Of a DNA stretch of 64,000 nucleotides, positions 9,054-17,872 are shown piece by piece. This DNA comes from Faecalicatena orotica. GTDB lineage: Bacteria; Bacillota; Clostridia; Lachnospirales; Lachnospiraceae. The stretch lies in the NCBI RefSeq assembly GCF_003149245.1, contig NZ_QGDL01000008.1, positions 124,001-188,000 on the forward strand, read 5' to 3'. The notes under the pieces are model-generated. The model was not told the origin of the DNA. It did no database searches and saw nothing but the letters and a program-made list of their open reading frames with translations. Position numbers and translations under genes: made by a program. Numbering within the stretch: the stretch's first letter is position 1; each line of letters begins with the position of its first letter.

Positions 9054-10163
9054 ATGAATCATAAAATCAGAGATGTAAAGGTACATTTAGTATCTATGCC
9101 GGTACAAGGCGGATTTTCCGACGCAACCAGAAAAGTCGAAACGATAGGGTATACGATTGTCCGTGTTATCACGGAGGATGGTTTAGAGGGATTCGGTGTT
9201 ACATACCATGAAGTCGGCGGAGAGGCAACAAAGCTGCTGATAGAAAAAAATATCGCCCCCAGAATCATCGGGAGGTACCCGTTTGAAACGGAAGTAATCT
9301 GGGCAGATATGTTCCAGTACCTTCGGGGCGTCGGAAGAAAAGGGCTGATGTTTTGTGCACTTAGTGCGGTGGACATCGCGCTTTGGGACTTGAAAGGAAA
9401 AATAACGAATCTGCCGCTTTACCGCCTGTTCGGTGGAAATAAGAAAGAGGTACCAGTATATGGAAGCGGCGGCTGGACGTCCTATTCAGATGAAGAGTTA
9501 GTGGAAGAAATGAAGGAACTCGTATCCCGGGGCTATCAAATGATTAAATTCAAGGTTGGGTTCAATGGAGGAAACAGTCCGTCCAGGGATGTGGAGCGTG
9601 TGCGGAAGGTACGAGAGGCTGTGGGGCCAGGTATCGGGATTATGCTGGACGCCAACAACTGCTGGGATGCGGCAGCGGGGGCCAGATTTGCAAACCGTGT
9701 CAAGGACTATGACATCATGTTTCTGGAAGAACCGGTATTTGCCGATGATATTCCGGGGCTTAAAAAATTTAAAATGTCCACGGACCTGCCGCTTGCAACA
9801 GGTGAACATGAGTATACGAAGTACGGCGTCAGGGATCTGGTTATCAATCAGGCCGCGGACATTGTGCAGCTCGACGGGACGAGGGCGGGCGGTTTTACAG
9901 AGATGCTGAAAGTGGCAGCGGTTACACAGGCGTGGAATTTAAAATTTGCACCGCATGCAATGGAGAATATACACATCCACCTCGTGAGTGCGTGTACAAA
10001 TGCGCTGTTTCTTGAAAGATTACTCTTATTTGAAGAAATTACAAGAAACATTTATGTGGATGCACCGGAGCCGGTCAGTGGCATGATGACGATTCCGGAC
10101 AAACCGGGTCTTGGTCTGGAATTAAATATGAATTTTATCAATGAATATGATGAAAAGCTTTAG
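9054..10163 (+). CDS. Enolase-superfamily sugar-acid dehydratase (mandelate racemase/MLE family)
   Basis: Probable acid-sugar dehydratase producing a 2-keto-3-deoxy sugar acid. The barrel shows the superfamily residues: KFK (Lys165 and Lys167 from this start), Asp in LDANNC, Glu in FLEEPV, Glu in GEHEYT, the DGTRAGG strand and a His in APHAMEN. The mandelate-racemase-like His plus KxK pattern fits dehydratases for rhamnonate, fuconate, galactarate or tartrate, but the loop residues do not let me choose. ATG occurs at 9051 and 9054; the second has better spacing from GAAAGGA. A NanA/DapA-family lyase later in the operon could cleave its product. An epimerase or racemase role is the alternative. 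Confidence 0.88.
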   Translation: MNHKIRDVKVHLVSMPVQGGFSDATRKVETIGYTIVRVITEDGLEGFGVTYHEVGGEATKLLIEKNIAPRIIGRYPFETEVIWADMFQYLRGVGRKGLMFCALSAVDIALWDLKGKITNLPLYRLFGGNKKEVPVYGSGGWTSYSDEELVEEMKELVSRGYQMIKFKVGFNGGNSPSRDVERVRKVREAVGPGIGIMLDANNCWDAAAGARFANRVKDYDIMFLEEPVFADDIPGLKKFKMSTDLPLATGEHEYTKYGVRDLVINQAADIVQLDGTRAGGFTEMLKVAAVTQAWNLKFAPHAMENIHIHLVSACTNALFLERLLLFEEITRNIYVDAPEPVSGMMTIPDKPGLGLELNMNFINEYDEKL

Positions 10164-10175
10164 GAGGAATGTAAA

Positions 10176-11618
10176 ATGCAAATGCTTGTAGGAAACGAAT
10201 TCAGAGATTCCAGCGACGGACATGTCATAAATATCGTGAATCCGGCATACGGCACCGTGATTGATACTGTTCCAGCCGCGACATATGAAGACGTTAAGCT
10301 GGCGATTGATACGGCGGTCGAAGGACAGAAAATGTGGGAAGAAATGACAATCCGTGAACGCACACAGAAACTGAAAAAGTTTGCTTCTCTGTGTCTGGAA
10401 CGCCGGGAAGAATTAGGAAAGATTCTGGCAATGGAATCGGGAAAACCGTTTTGGAAAGAAGCTGTCTGGGAACTTGATTCTGTAGCATACACGATTGAAG
10501 GCTCCTGCGAAGTGGCGAAACACTATTACGGGAAGACAATGCCGATTGGAACTGAGCCAGGGTATGACCATGATATTCAGTTTACGATTCACGAGCCGTT
10601 GGGTGTGCTTGCCTGCATCATCCCATATAATTTCCCGCCTGCAATCTGGTCATTTAAGGTAGGGGCAGCGCTTGCGGCCGGTAATGCGGTGATTGTAAAG
10701 GCACCGTCCTATAATCCGCTGACACTTTTAAAACTGCATGAAATGCTTGTAGAGTCAGGTGTTCCGGCATCAGTCGTGCAATGCATCACGGGAAGGGGCA
10801 GTGAGATCGGAAACTGGCTGATGGCGGATGAGCGCATCGCCGGTGTAAACTTTACCGGCAGCACAGAGGTGGGAATTGATATTGCGAAGAATGCCTGCAA
10901 AAATCTGATTCCGTATCAGTTTGAATTAGGCGGCAACGACCCCTTCATTGTATTTGAGGATGCAGACTTGGACCTTGCAGTAAAAGAAGCCGGTGACCAG
11001 TGCCGGAACAACAGGCAGTGCTGTACCGGTTCAAAGCGGTTCATCATCCACAATTCCCTGAAAAAGGAGTTTATTGAGAAGCTGATAGAAGAGTACCTCT
11101 GCAAGGAAGTTCAGGGTGATCCGCTGGATGAGAATGTGACAATGGGGCCCATGATCAGTGAAAAAGCGGCAAAAACAGTTGAGGAGCAGGTGAAACTAAC
11201 CGTAGAACAGGGAGGTGTCGTTATTTACGGAGGAAAACGAACAGGGGCATTCTTTCAGCCAACGATTATTGACCATGTAAGCCCGGATACTGATATCGCG
11301 AGGGATATGGAAGTATTTGGCCCTGTGTGGCCGATCATCGGATTCGATACATTTGAAGAGGCAGTTGCAATTTCAAATCATTCCAGATATGGATTAGGCG
11401 GCGGTGTTTTCTCGAGAGACATAAAGACATGCATGAAAGCTGCAAAACAGCTGAAGACAGGACACATTGCCATCAATGGATCAGGAAACTTCCGTGCGGC
11501 AGAGCTGCCTTTCGGCGGTGGAAAGCGTATGAGCGGAAACAGCCGGGAAAGCTTGTCAGCGGTTATGGATGAGGTGACACAGAGCAAGTCAATCGTATTG
11601 AGATACGTTCTGGAATAG
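10176..11618 (+). CDS. NAD(P)-dependent aldehyde dehydrogenase (first copy)
   Basis: Soluble ALDH-superfamily enzyme of 480 residues. The catalytic Cys is in NRQCCTGS, the general-base Glu in FELGGND, the cofactor-loop motif in FTGSTEVG, and the C-terminal PFGGGKRMSGNSRE is complete. It resembles lactaldehyde/succinate-semialdehyde dehydrogenases. In this operon the natural role is oxidation of the aldehyde released by an aldolase (lactaldehyde, glycolaldehyde or a semialdehyde). A close paralogue is encoded at 16385-17842; both share GGGK-MSGNSRE and TQSKSI/TQEKSI ends, which points to duplication and perhaps a division by substrate. AGGAGG precedes the start by 8 bases. Confidence 0.92.
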   Translation: MQMLVGNEFRDSSDGHVINIVNPAYGTVIDTVPAATYEDVKLAIDTAVEGQKMWEEMTIRERTQKLKKFASLCLERREELGKILAMESGKPFWKEAVWELDSVAYTIEGSCEVAKHYYGKTMPIGTEPGYDHDIQFTIHEPLGVLACIIPYNFPPAIWSFKVGAALAAGNAVIVKAPSYNPLTLLKLHEMLVESGVPASVVQCITGRGSEIGNWLMADERIAGVNFTGSTEVGIDIAKNACKNLIPYQFELGGNDPFIVFEDADLDLAVKEAGDQCRNNRQCCTGSKRFIIHNSLKKEFIEKLIEEYLCKEVQGDPLDENVTMGPMISEKAAKTVEEQVKLTVEQGGVVIYGGKRTGAFFQPTIIDHVSPDTDIARDMEVFGPVWPIIGFDTFEEAVAISNHSRYGLGGGVFSRDIKTCMKAAKQLKTGHIAINGSGNFRAAELPFGGGKRMSGNSRESLSAVMDEVTQSKSIVLRYVLE

Positions 11619-11636
11619 TGAGGGTTTGCAAAAAAT

Positions 11637-12515
11637 ATGAAATTTGGAATTCACTACATATACTGGAGAAAAGATTTAGACTGTAAATCATATCTGCCAT
11701 ATGTTGAAAAAGCAAAAAAAGCAGGATTTGATGCACTGGAGTTAGGAGACTACCTTTTTTTCGAGATTTCTGATCATGACGTGACAGAGTTGGCAAAGGC
11801 AGCCCAATATTATGATATCGAGCTTGCACTCGGACTGGACCCGCCTGCGGGTTCCTGGCTGACTTCCTTTGATAGGGAGGAAAGAAGAAAAGGAATTGAA
11901 TTCTATAAAAAGGCTTTTCCCAGAATGGAAAAACTGGGGATCAAAGCAGTTGGCGGAAATATGCTGAATGCCCCGTTCACGGCCCCATATGATAAATACC
12001 ATGAAAAAGAATATGAATTTGCCATAGATTCTATCCGGAAAATAGCCGGGGCAGCGAAGGGATATGACATTGGGATTAACGTAGAAATTGTAAACCGTTA
12101 TGAAAGCCATATTATAAACACAGCTGCGCAGGCAAAAAGGATGCTGGATGAGATTGATATGCCAAATGCAGGAATGACATTGGATTCCTTTCATATGAAC
12201 GTGGAGGAATCCAGTTATACGAATGCAATATTGACGGCCGGCGGCAGGCTGGGACATTTTCACCTCATGGAAAACCACAGAGGCATTCTCGGGACGGGGC
12301 ATCTGCCGTTAAATGAGTTTCGGGATGCGCTGCACTATATTCATTATGATGGCATTTTAACGATGGAGTGTCTTGTAAGGGCGGGGGGTTCCTTAGGCGA
12401 CTGCTGCAGGATATGGAGGGATATGACGAGATGGGCGGACGAAGCAGGACTCGACGAACAGGCATCACAGTCGGTACATGCAATGAAGTATTTGTTTGCT
12501 GAAGGTAATCGGTAG
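11637..12515 (+). CDS. Sugar 3-epimerase/isomerase-like TIM barrel (D-tagatose 3-epimerase family)
   Basis: AP-endonuclease-2-type TIM barrel of 292 residues. The four metal ligands expected of ketose 3-epimerases are visible: Glu in INVEIVNRYE, Asp in LDSFHMN, His in GHFHLMENHRG and Glu in TMECLV. The HRG-containing loop after the third ligand is also family-typical. The likely reaction is interconversion of a ketose at C3, supplying a ketose to the kinase at 14882. Other TIM barrels of this family are hydroxypyruvate or sugar-phosphate isomerases, so substrate and phosphorylation state are open. It follows the first ALDH by 18 bases in the same operon. Confidence 0.85.
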   Translation: MKFGIHYIYWRKDLDCKSYLPYVEKAKKAGFDALELGDYLFFEISDHDVTELAKAAQYYDIELALGLDPPAGSWLTSFDREERRKGIEFYKKAFPRMEKLGIKAVGGNMLNAPFTAPYDKYHEKEYEFAIDSIRKIAGAAKGYDIGINVEIVNRYESHIINTAAQAKRMLDEIDMPNAGMTLDSFHMNVEESSYTNAILTAGGRLGHFHLMENHRGILGTGHLPLNEFRDALHYIHYDGILTMECLVRAGGSLGDCCRIWRDMTRWADEAGLDEQASQSVHAMKYLFAEGNR

Positions 12516-12537
12516 ATAGGGAAGAGAGGTATGAAAC

Positions 12538-13836
12538 ATGCTAGAAATACAGGCACTGCATCCGGCAGACCAGATCTGTAACATTTTAAAAAGAATCTAT
12601 GACAGTGATCTCACCACACTGACAGGCGGGAACGTATCGGTAAGGGATGATGACGGCGTCATATGGGTATCTCCGACCGGAATAGATAAAAGTGACTTAA
12701 AGAGAGATGATATCGTCAGGATTCTTCCGGATGATACGATAATCGGGAAATGGAAACCGACTTCGGAATACAGGATCCATGTAGGAATCCTGAGGACACG
12801 TCCGGAAATGCGGGCTGTTATTCACGCACACTCACCGGCCCTGGTTACAATGAGCGCTGTCCATGAACTGCCAAAGACACAGGCGTTATTCCCATCATTT
12901 CAGGAGGTGGGAGAACCAGGAATGTGTGAATATGGAATGCCGGGTACACTGAATCTGGTTAAGTGCGTGATGGATGTTTTTAAACGGGGGTACGATGCTG
13001 CTGTTCTAAAAAATCATGCTGTATTTCTTGCCAGCCGCGTCAGCCTGTATGATGCATTTGCAAGAATTGAAGAATTTGATTTTAATGCAAGAATCCAGTT
13101 AATTGCAGAGGCCGAGGATAAAATTACTTCTCAGAGCAGTGTGAAAATGAAGGAAATGACAGAGAAACTGGAGGCAGAAAAATTACCGGGGACGATGAAA
13201 AGAGAGGGGTATTCAGAGAAAGAACTGGATCTCAGGAGGACTCTAAAGCTCTTAGCCCGCCGCGCAAATCTGAAGAAACTTTTTAACGCCAGATTTGGGT
13301 GTATTTCAGCCCGTGTTGATGAAAAGAGATTTTTAATTTCACCGGAGTACAGAGATAATGCATATATTGATGAAGGCGACTTCGTCCTGGCAGAAACAGG
13401 ACGGTGCGAGGAAGGGAAAGAAGCAGATGCCTACAGTAAATTACATGGATTAATCTACGAGAAACATCCGGACATACAAGCTATCATTATGGCGGCCCCT
13501 GCATATGCATCGGTTTACGCGGTAACAAAGCAGGAATATGAAGTAGCCCTGATTCCTGAGTCGTACGGGGTGCTTAGGAGTTTTACACATATATCTTTTG
13601 AGGAAATGCTGGGAGACTGGGACAAGATTGCCGAAAAGGCCGGGATTGAACATATACCGTTTTTTGCCCTTGATAATACAGGGATCATGGTAATGGGCGA
13701 TAATCCGTTGTTAACGTTTGATAAGCTGGAGGTTGCCGAGGGCACTGCGTTGTCAATTCATTATGCAAAGACATCGAATAAGGCGATTAAAGCCATGACT
13801 TCTGACATGAAAGAGGAGCAGGATAGTTTGAGTTAA
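12538..13836 (+). CDS. Two-domain class II aldolase/adducin protein with degenerate second domain
   Basis: Protein of 432 residues made of two class II aldolase (FucA-like) domains. The first half (about 1-210) has GGNVS, the acidic residue in TSEYRIH, the zinc ligands HAH in VIHAHSP and a third His in LKNHAVF, so it should be active on a ketose phosphate. The second half (about 225-415) has the same layout: NARFGCISARV, ISPEYRD, a strand at the HAH position and a final strand. There HAH is replaced by MAA (IIMAAPAY) and the third His region by NTG (LDNTGIM), so it cannot bind metal in the usual way. Single-domain members are about 215 residues. Expected products are dihydroxyacetone phosphate and an aldehyde. 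Confidence 0.88.
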   Translation: MLEIQALHPADQICNILKRIYDSDLTTLTGGNVSVRDDDGVIWVSPTGIDKSDLKRDDIVRILPDDTIIGKWKPTSEYRIHVGILRTRPEMRAVIHAHSPALVTMSAVHELPKTQALFPSFQEVGEPGMCEYGMPGTLNLVKCVMDVFKRGYDAAVLKNHAVFLASRVSLYDAFARIEEFDFNARIQLIAEAEDKITSQSSVKMKEMTEKLEAEKLPGTMKREGYSEKELDLRRTLKLLARRANLKKLFNARFGCISARVDEKRFLISPEYRDNAYIDEGDFVLAETGRCEEGKEADAYSKLHGLIYEKHPDIQAIIMAAPAYASVYAVTKQEYEVALIPESYGVLRSFTHISFEEMLGDWDKIAEKAGIEHIPFFALDNTGIMVMGDNPLLTFDKLEVAEGTALSIHYAKTSNKAIKAMTSDMKEEQDSLS

Positions 13837-13860
13837 TAAGAAATAATAGGAGGAAATGAA

Positions 13861-14316
13861 ATGCGCCGTGGAATAAAGATAATGATTGGGTGCGATATTT
13901 GCGCCCATGATTTGAAGGAAGAGTTAGTAAAAGCAATGAAGGAAAAAGGATATGACATCACTGATGCAGGCACGTCAAGTGCAGACGGGGGAGACTTTTC
14001 AGATGCGGCGGAAGTTGTCTGCAGAGGGATACAGTCAGGTGAATATCAGAGAGGTATTTTGATTTGCGGAACTGGAATCGGGATGTGTATTGCGGCAAAT
14101 AAATTTAAAGGGGTCCGGGCGGGACTTGCATATGACGTTGTTCCGGCGGGCCTTGCGAGTCAGGATAATAATACGAATGTACTCTGTACTGGAGTGTGGC
14201 TCGCGGAAAACTTCGAAAAGTGCCTGAAAATGATTGAGACATGGATTCTCGTCCAGTATACAGGCCGTGATGTGGAAGGAATGGAGAGGGCCGCATATAT
14301 CGAAAGCAGCATGTAA
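13861..14316 (+). CDS. RpiB/LacA/LacB-family sugar-phosphate isomerase, copy A
   Basis: Small isomerase (151 residues) of the RpiB fold, starting KIMIGCD and with the phosphate/substrate loop ILICGTGIGMCIAANK, whose Cys is the catalytic position in ribose-5-phosphate isomerase B. The two His residues usual in RpiB are changed: GCDH reads GCDI, and the HND(T)N segment reads DNNTN. It is followed at once by a second paralogue, as in galactose-6-phosphate isomerase (LacA plus LacB), which works as a hetero-oligomer. The substrate is therefore probably not ribose 5-phosphate. AGGAGG lies 7 bases ahead of the ATG. Confidence 0.88.
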   Translation: MRRGIKIMIGCDICAHDLKEELVKAMKEKGYDITDAGTSSADGGDFSDAAEVVCRGIQSGEYQRGILICGTGIGMCIAANKFKGVRAGLAYDVVPAGLASQDNNTNVLCTGVWLAENFEKCLKMIETWILVQYTGRDVEGMERAAYIESSM

Positions 14317-14374
14317 AGCAGGGGTAAAGAACAGATAAAGCAGGCTATATTATAAATGGAAGGAATGGATCATT

Positions 14375-14839
14375 ATGAGTCAGAAATTATCAGTGATTAT
14401 TGGCTGTGACGGAAGCGGTTTTCCGCTGAAAAAAGCTGTTGCAGAAGCACTTTTGGAAGAGGGATATGAGGTAAAAGATATAGGAAGTTATCAGGACAAT
14501 GAGGGTTATTATCTGGATGCTGCCGAGCCTGTATGCAAAGCAGTCCAGACAGGGGAGTATGACAGGGGAATCCTGATTTGCGGGACCGGACAGGGAATGA
14601 ACATTTCTGCAAACAAGTTTTCGGGAATCCGTTCAGCTATTGCGTATGACGTTTTTGCGGCAAAAATGTCCCGTGCCGATAATAATACAAATGTGCTTTG
14701 TACCGGGGCGTGGATGATGTCTCCGGAAGACGGCGTAAAAATGGTTAAAGTGTGGCTGAATTCGGATTACTATGACACAAACGTTTATGGGTTGAAAAGG
14801 GTAGAAGAGTTTGAAAAGGAAATGAAACAAAAACAATAA
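14375..14839 (+). CDS. RpiB/LacA/LacB-family sugar-phosphate isomerase, copy B
   Basis: Second RpiB-fold protein (154 residues), 58 bases after copy A and in the same operon. It has VIIGCDGSG at the start, ILICGTGQGMNISANK with the catalytic-type Cys, and SRADNNTNVLCTGAWM. As in copy A, GCDH has lost its His (GCDG) and the later His is replaced by Asp, so the pair shares the same altered active-site pattern. It may form a hetero-oligomer with copy A (LacAB-like), or the two may handle different epimers in succession, as described for tetrulose-phosphate pathways. Exact substrate unknown. Confidence 0.88.
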   Translation: MSQKLSVIIGCDGSGFPLKKAVAEALLEEGYEVKDIGSYQDNEGYYLDAAEPVCKAVQTGEYDRGILICGTGQGMNISANKFSGIRSAIAYDVFAAKMSRADNNTNVLCTGAWMMSPEDGVKMVKVWLNSDYYDTNVYGLKRVEEFEKEMKQKQ

Positions 14840-14881
14840 AAAAGATATATATTCATTTCTTTATAAATCAGGGAGGTTTCA

Positions 14882-16369
14882 ATGTCTGCAAAATATTATT
14901 TAGCAATGGATTTTGGCGCAAGCACGGGCAGGGGCATTTTAGGAAAACTGGACGGGGAAAAATTAGAGCTTCAGGAAGTCCACAGGTTTCAGAACTATTA
15001 TGTCCCGGTACAAGGGAAATGTTATTGGGATATATTCAGGCTGTTTCATGAGATTCTGGTTTCCTGCCGGAAGGCCAAGGCAGTGTGTGGTGGGGACCTC
15101 GTTAGTCTTGGGATTGATACATGGGGAACGGACTACGGGCTGATTGACCGGACCGGACAGCTGATTGGCAGCTGCCGGTGTATGCGGAATGCAGACAGTA
15201 CCTTTGTTGATCTGATTCAGGAAAAGATAACACCGGAAGAACTTTTTTACAGGACCGGAATACAGACGATTTATGGAAATACGTTGTTCCAGTTGTTTGA
15301 AAGAGAATACTGCAAGGACCCGGCATTAAAAGAGGCGTCCAACCTACTGATGCTTCCTGATCTTCTTGCATATTTTCTGACCGGAGAGATGAGACATGAA
15401 TATACAATGGCGTCGACTTCTATGATGTACAATCATCGGGATAAGCAATGGGACAGGGATATGCTGCGTTCACTGGGACTGCCGGAGGAGATTTATTCGG
15501 ATATCGTGATGCCCGGAACTGTCCACTTTGATGTTGTACCGGATGTTCTGGAAGAAACAGGTTTGGAAAAATTGAAGTACGTGCCTGTAGGAACACATGA
15601 TACGGCATCGGCGGTTGCGGCCGCACCGCTCCACGAAAACGAGGCTTTCTGTTCAAGCGGGACATGGTCACTTCTGGGAATAGAATTAGAGAAGCCAATT
15701 ATAGACAAAACTGTATATGAAGCTAATTTTTCGAATGAAGGTACCGTGGACGGTGGAGTCCGGCTTCTGAAAAATATTATGGGAATGTGGATACTGCAGC
15801 AGGTGGTGAAAGAATTTGAGAGTCAGCAGATTTTTTACAGTTGGGATGAAATCGTAAAACAGGCTTCCGCGGCAGAACCATTCAGGTCTTTTATTGATGT
15901 GGAGTCTCCGGAGTTCTATCAGACAGGAAACATGACCGGGAAAATCCGGGGTTACTGTGAGCGAAGCTGTCAGGCAGTGCCGCAGTCGGTCGGTGAACTG
16001 GCAAGGTGTGTGTATGAAAGTCTGGCCATGCAGTACCGCATCACATTCCGGAAATTAGAAGAGATCGCTGGCCACTCCTTAGATGCACTGCGTATCGTGG
16101 GTGGCGGCAGCCAGAACCGGATGTTGAACCAGTTTGCTGCAAATGCCATAGGAAAGCCAGTATTTACAGGTCCTGTTGAAAGCGCCTGCATAGGAAATCT
16201 TCTGGTACAGGCGAAAGAAGACGGTGAAATCGGCTCTTTCAGGGAAATCCGGCGGATTGTGGAAAATAATTTTGAAACAGAAAAGTTTGTACCTGTGGAT
16301 TGTGGGCTGTGGGACAGAGGATTTATAAGCTATATGGAGGCAGTTGATAAGGTGCAGGATCACAGATAA
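14882..16369 (+). CDS. Rhamnulokinase-like FGGY carbohydrate kinase
   Basis: ATP-dependent sugar kinase of 495 residues. The N-terminal phosphate loop reads DFGASTGRG, the substrate-binding segment GIDTWGTDYGLID, and the second domain has VGTHDTASAV, CSSGTWSLLG and the adenosine loop IVGGGSQN. These are the signatures of RhaB (L-rhamnulokinase), the best named relative. No rhamnose isomerase is present nearby, so the true substrate may be a different ketose delivered by the epimerase or isomerases of this operon. GGGAGG is 5 bases before the ATG. Its product, a ketose 1-phosphate, would be the substrate of the class II aldolase at 12538. Confidence 0.9.
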   Translation: MSAKYYLAMDFGASTGRGILGKLDGEKLELQEVHRFQNYYVPVQGKCYWDIFRLFHEILVSCRKAKAVCGGDLVSLGIDTWGTDYGLIDRTGQLIGSCRCMRNADSTFVDLIQEKITPEELFYRTGIQTIYGNTLFQLFEREYCKDPALKEASNLLMLPDLLAYFLTGEMRHEYTMASTSMMYNHRDKQWDRDMLRSLGLPEEIYSDIVMPGTVHFDVVPDVLEETGLEKLKYVPVGTHDTASAVAAAPLHENEAFCSSGTWSLLGIELEKPIIDKTVYEANFSNEGTVDGGVRLLKNIMGMWILQQVVKEFESQQIFYSWDEIVKQASAAEPFRSFIDVESPEFYQTGNMTGKIRGYCERSCQAVPQSVGELARCVYESLAMQYRITFRKLEEIAGHSLDALRIVGGGSQNRMLNQFAANAIGKPVFTGPVESACIGNLLVQAKEDGEIGSFREIRRIVENNFETEKFVPVDCGLWDRGFISYMEAVDKVQDHR

Positions 16370-16384
16370 GGAGTGAAAATATTT

Positions 16385-17842
16385 ATGAACATGTTAATAA
16401 ACGGGGAATGGGTGGAGTCGGCAGACAAAGAAACGATAGATGTGACAAATCCATATACAGGGGAGTTACTTGATACGGTACCGGCAGCAGGAAAGGCTGA
16501 TGTTGATTTCGCAATCCAGTCTGCTGTGGAAGGACAGAAAATATGGTATCGCCACAATATACGTGAGAGAGCAGGAATCCTGCGCAGATTTCTGGAACTG
16601 GTAAAAGAAAACAGGGATCTTCTGGCGAGGACACTTACGTTAGAGACCGGAAAGCCGGTATTTGACTCTTATGGAGAGATTGACTCCGTATACATGACAT
16701 TTGAAAGTGCAATCGAAATCGTAAAGCACCAGTATGGAAAAACTATGCCAATGGGCATTGAAGGCGGTTATGATGACGACCTTCAAGTGACGGTACATGA
16801 GCCGTTAGGTGTGATTGCGTGTATCGTCCCATTCAACTTTCCGGCTGCATTGTGGGCGTTTAAGGCGGGTCCCGCACTGATGGCGGGAAATGCAGTCGTC
16901 GTGAAACCGGCCACGTCTAATCCACTCTGTGTTTTAAAATTAATGGGACTTCTGGCGGAGGCGGGAGTGACCCCGCAGGCGGTACAGTGTCTCACCGGAA
17001 GAGGTTCCCTGGTTGGAAATTGGATCGTCGAAAATCCGATGATTGCACAGGTTAACCTGACAGGCGGCGTAAAAGCCGGTATCGAAATTGCAAGGAAGGC
17101 GGCGGAGAACCTTACCGATTATAAATTTGAACTGGGCGGGAATGATCCCCTGATTATCTGTGCAGACTGCGATATGGATCTCGCTGTCAACGAGGCCGGG
17201 GATAAGACCCGAAACGCAGGGCAATGCTGCTCCGGTGCGAAGCGGTTCATCGTACATAAATCAGTGAAGGAGGAATTCGTCAGGCGCCTGATAGAGGAAC
17301 GGTTGAAAACGATTAAGACGGGAGACCTGTTGGATATGGAGACAGATTATGGGACCTTAATCAGCCCAGAAGCGGCAGCCGAAGTTGAAAATCAGGTGCA
17401 GCATACGATTTTGCAGGGGGCCCGGCTCGTATACGGCGGGAAAAGAGAAGGTGCCTTTTTCGAACCAACTGTCCTTGATCACGTTACGGTGGATATGGAT
17501 ATTGCGAGAGATATGGAAGTATTCGGACCACTTTTCCCGATCATTGAATTTGACACACTGGATGAAGCGATTGAAATTGCAGAGGCTTCTCACTACGGTC
17601 TGAGTGCAGGGGTGATTACGAATAATCTGCAGGATGCGATGAAAGTAGCGGGGGCTCTGAAGTCAGGAATGGTGGCAGTGAACGGATCGGGAGGTTTCAG
17701 GGCGCAGGAACTCCCCTTTGGCGGCGGAAAGAAGATGAGCGGAAACAGCAGAGAATGTATGTCCTCTGTGCTGGAAGAAGTGACTCAGGAAAAATCTATT
17801 ATCTTCAGATATGCAATGAAAAAGTATAATGAGTATAAGTAA
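16385..17842 (+). CDS. NAD(P)-dependent aldehyde dehydrogenase (second copy)
   Basis: ALDH-superfamily protein of 485 residues, paralogous to the one at 10176. Catalytic Cys lies in GQCCSGAK, Glu in FELGGND, and the end PFGGGKKMSGNSRE is intact. An in-frame GTG at 16373 lies inside the ribosome site AAGGAG, so ATG at 16385 is the better start and gives the N-terminus MNMLINGEW that matches the first copy. The two copies differ in the substrate-channel region (ADCDMD against EDADLD after the Glu motif), consistent with different aldehydes or with subfunctionalised duplicates. Cytoplasmic; last-step oxidation of the aldehyde released in this pathway is the inferred role. Confidence 0.92.
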   Translation: MNMLINGEWVESADKETIDVTNPYTGELLDTVPAAGKADVDFAIQSAVEGQKIWYRHNIRERAGILRRFLELVKENRDLLARTLTLETGKPVFDSYGEIDSVYMTFESAIEIVKHQYGKTMPMGIEGGYDDDLQVTVHEPLGVIACIVPFNFPAALWAFKAGPALMAGNAVVVKPATSNPLCVLKLMGLLAEAGVTPQAVQCLTGRGSLVGNWIVENPMIAQVNLTGGVKAGIEIARKAAENLTDYKFELGGNDPLIICADCDMDLAVNEAGDKTRNAGQCCSGAKRFIVHKSVKEEFVRRLIEERLKTIKTGDLLDMETDYGTLISPEAAAEVENQVQHTILQGARLVYGGKREGAFFEPTVLDHVTVDMDIARDMEVFGPLFPIIEFDTLDEAIEIAEASHYGLSAGVITNNLQDAMKVAGALKSGMVAVNGSGGFRAQELPFGGGKKMSGNSRECMSSVLEEVTQEKSIIFRYAMKKYNEYK

Positions 17843-17872
17843 AAACCGCAGGGTTCAAGGAGGGAAGATACA

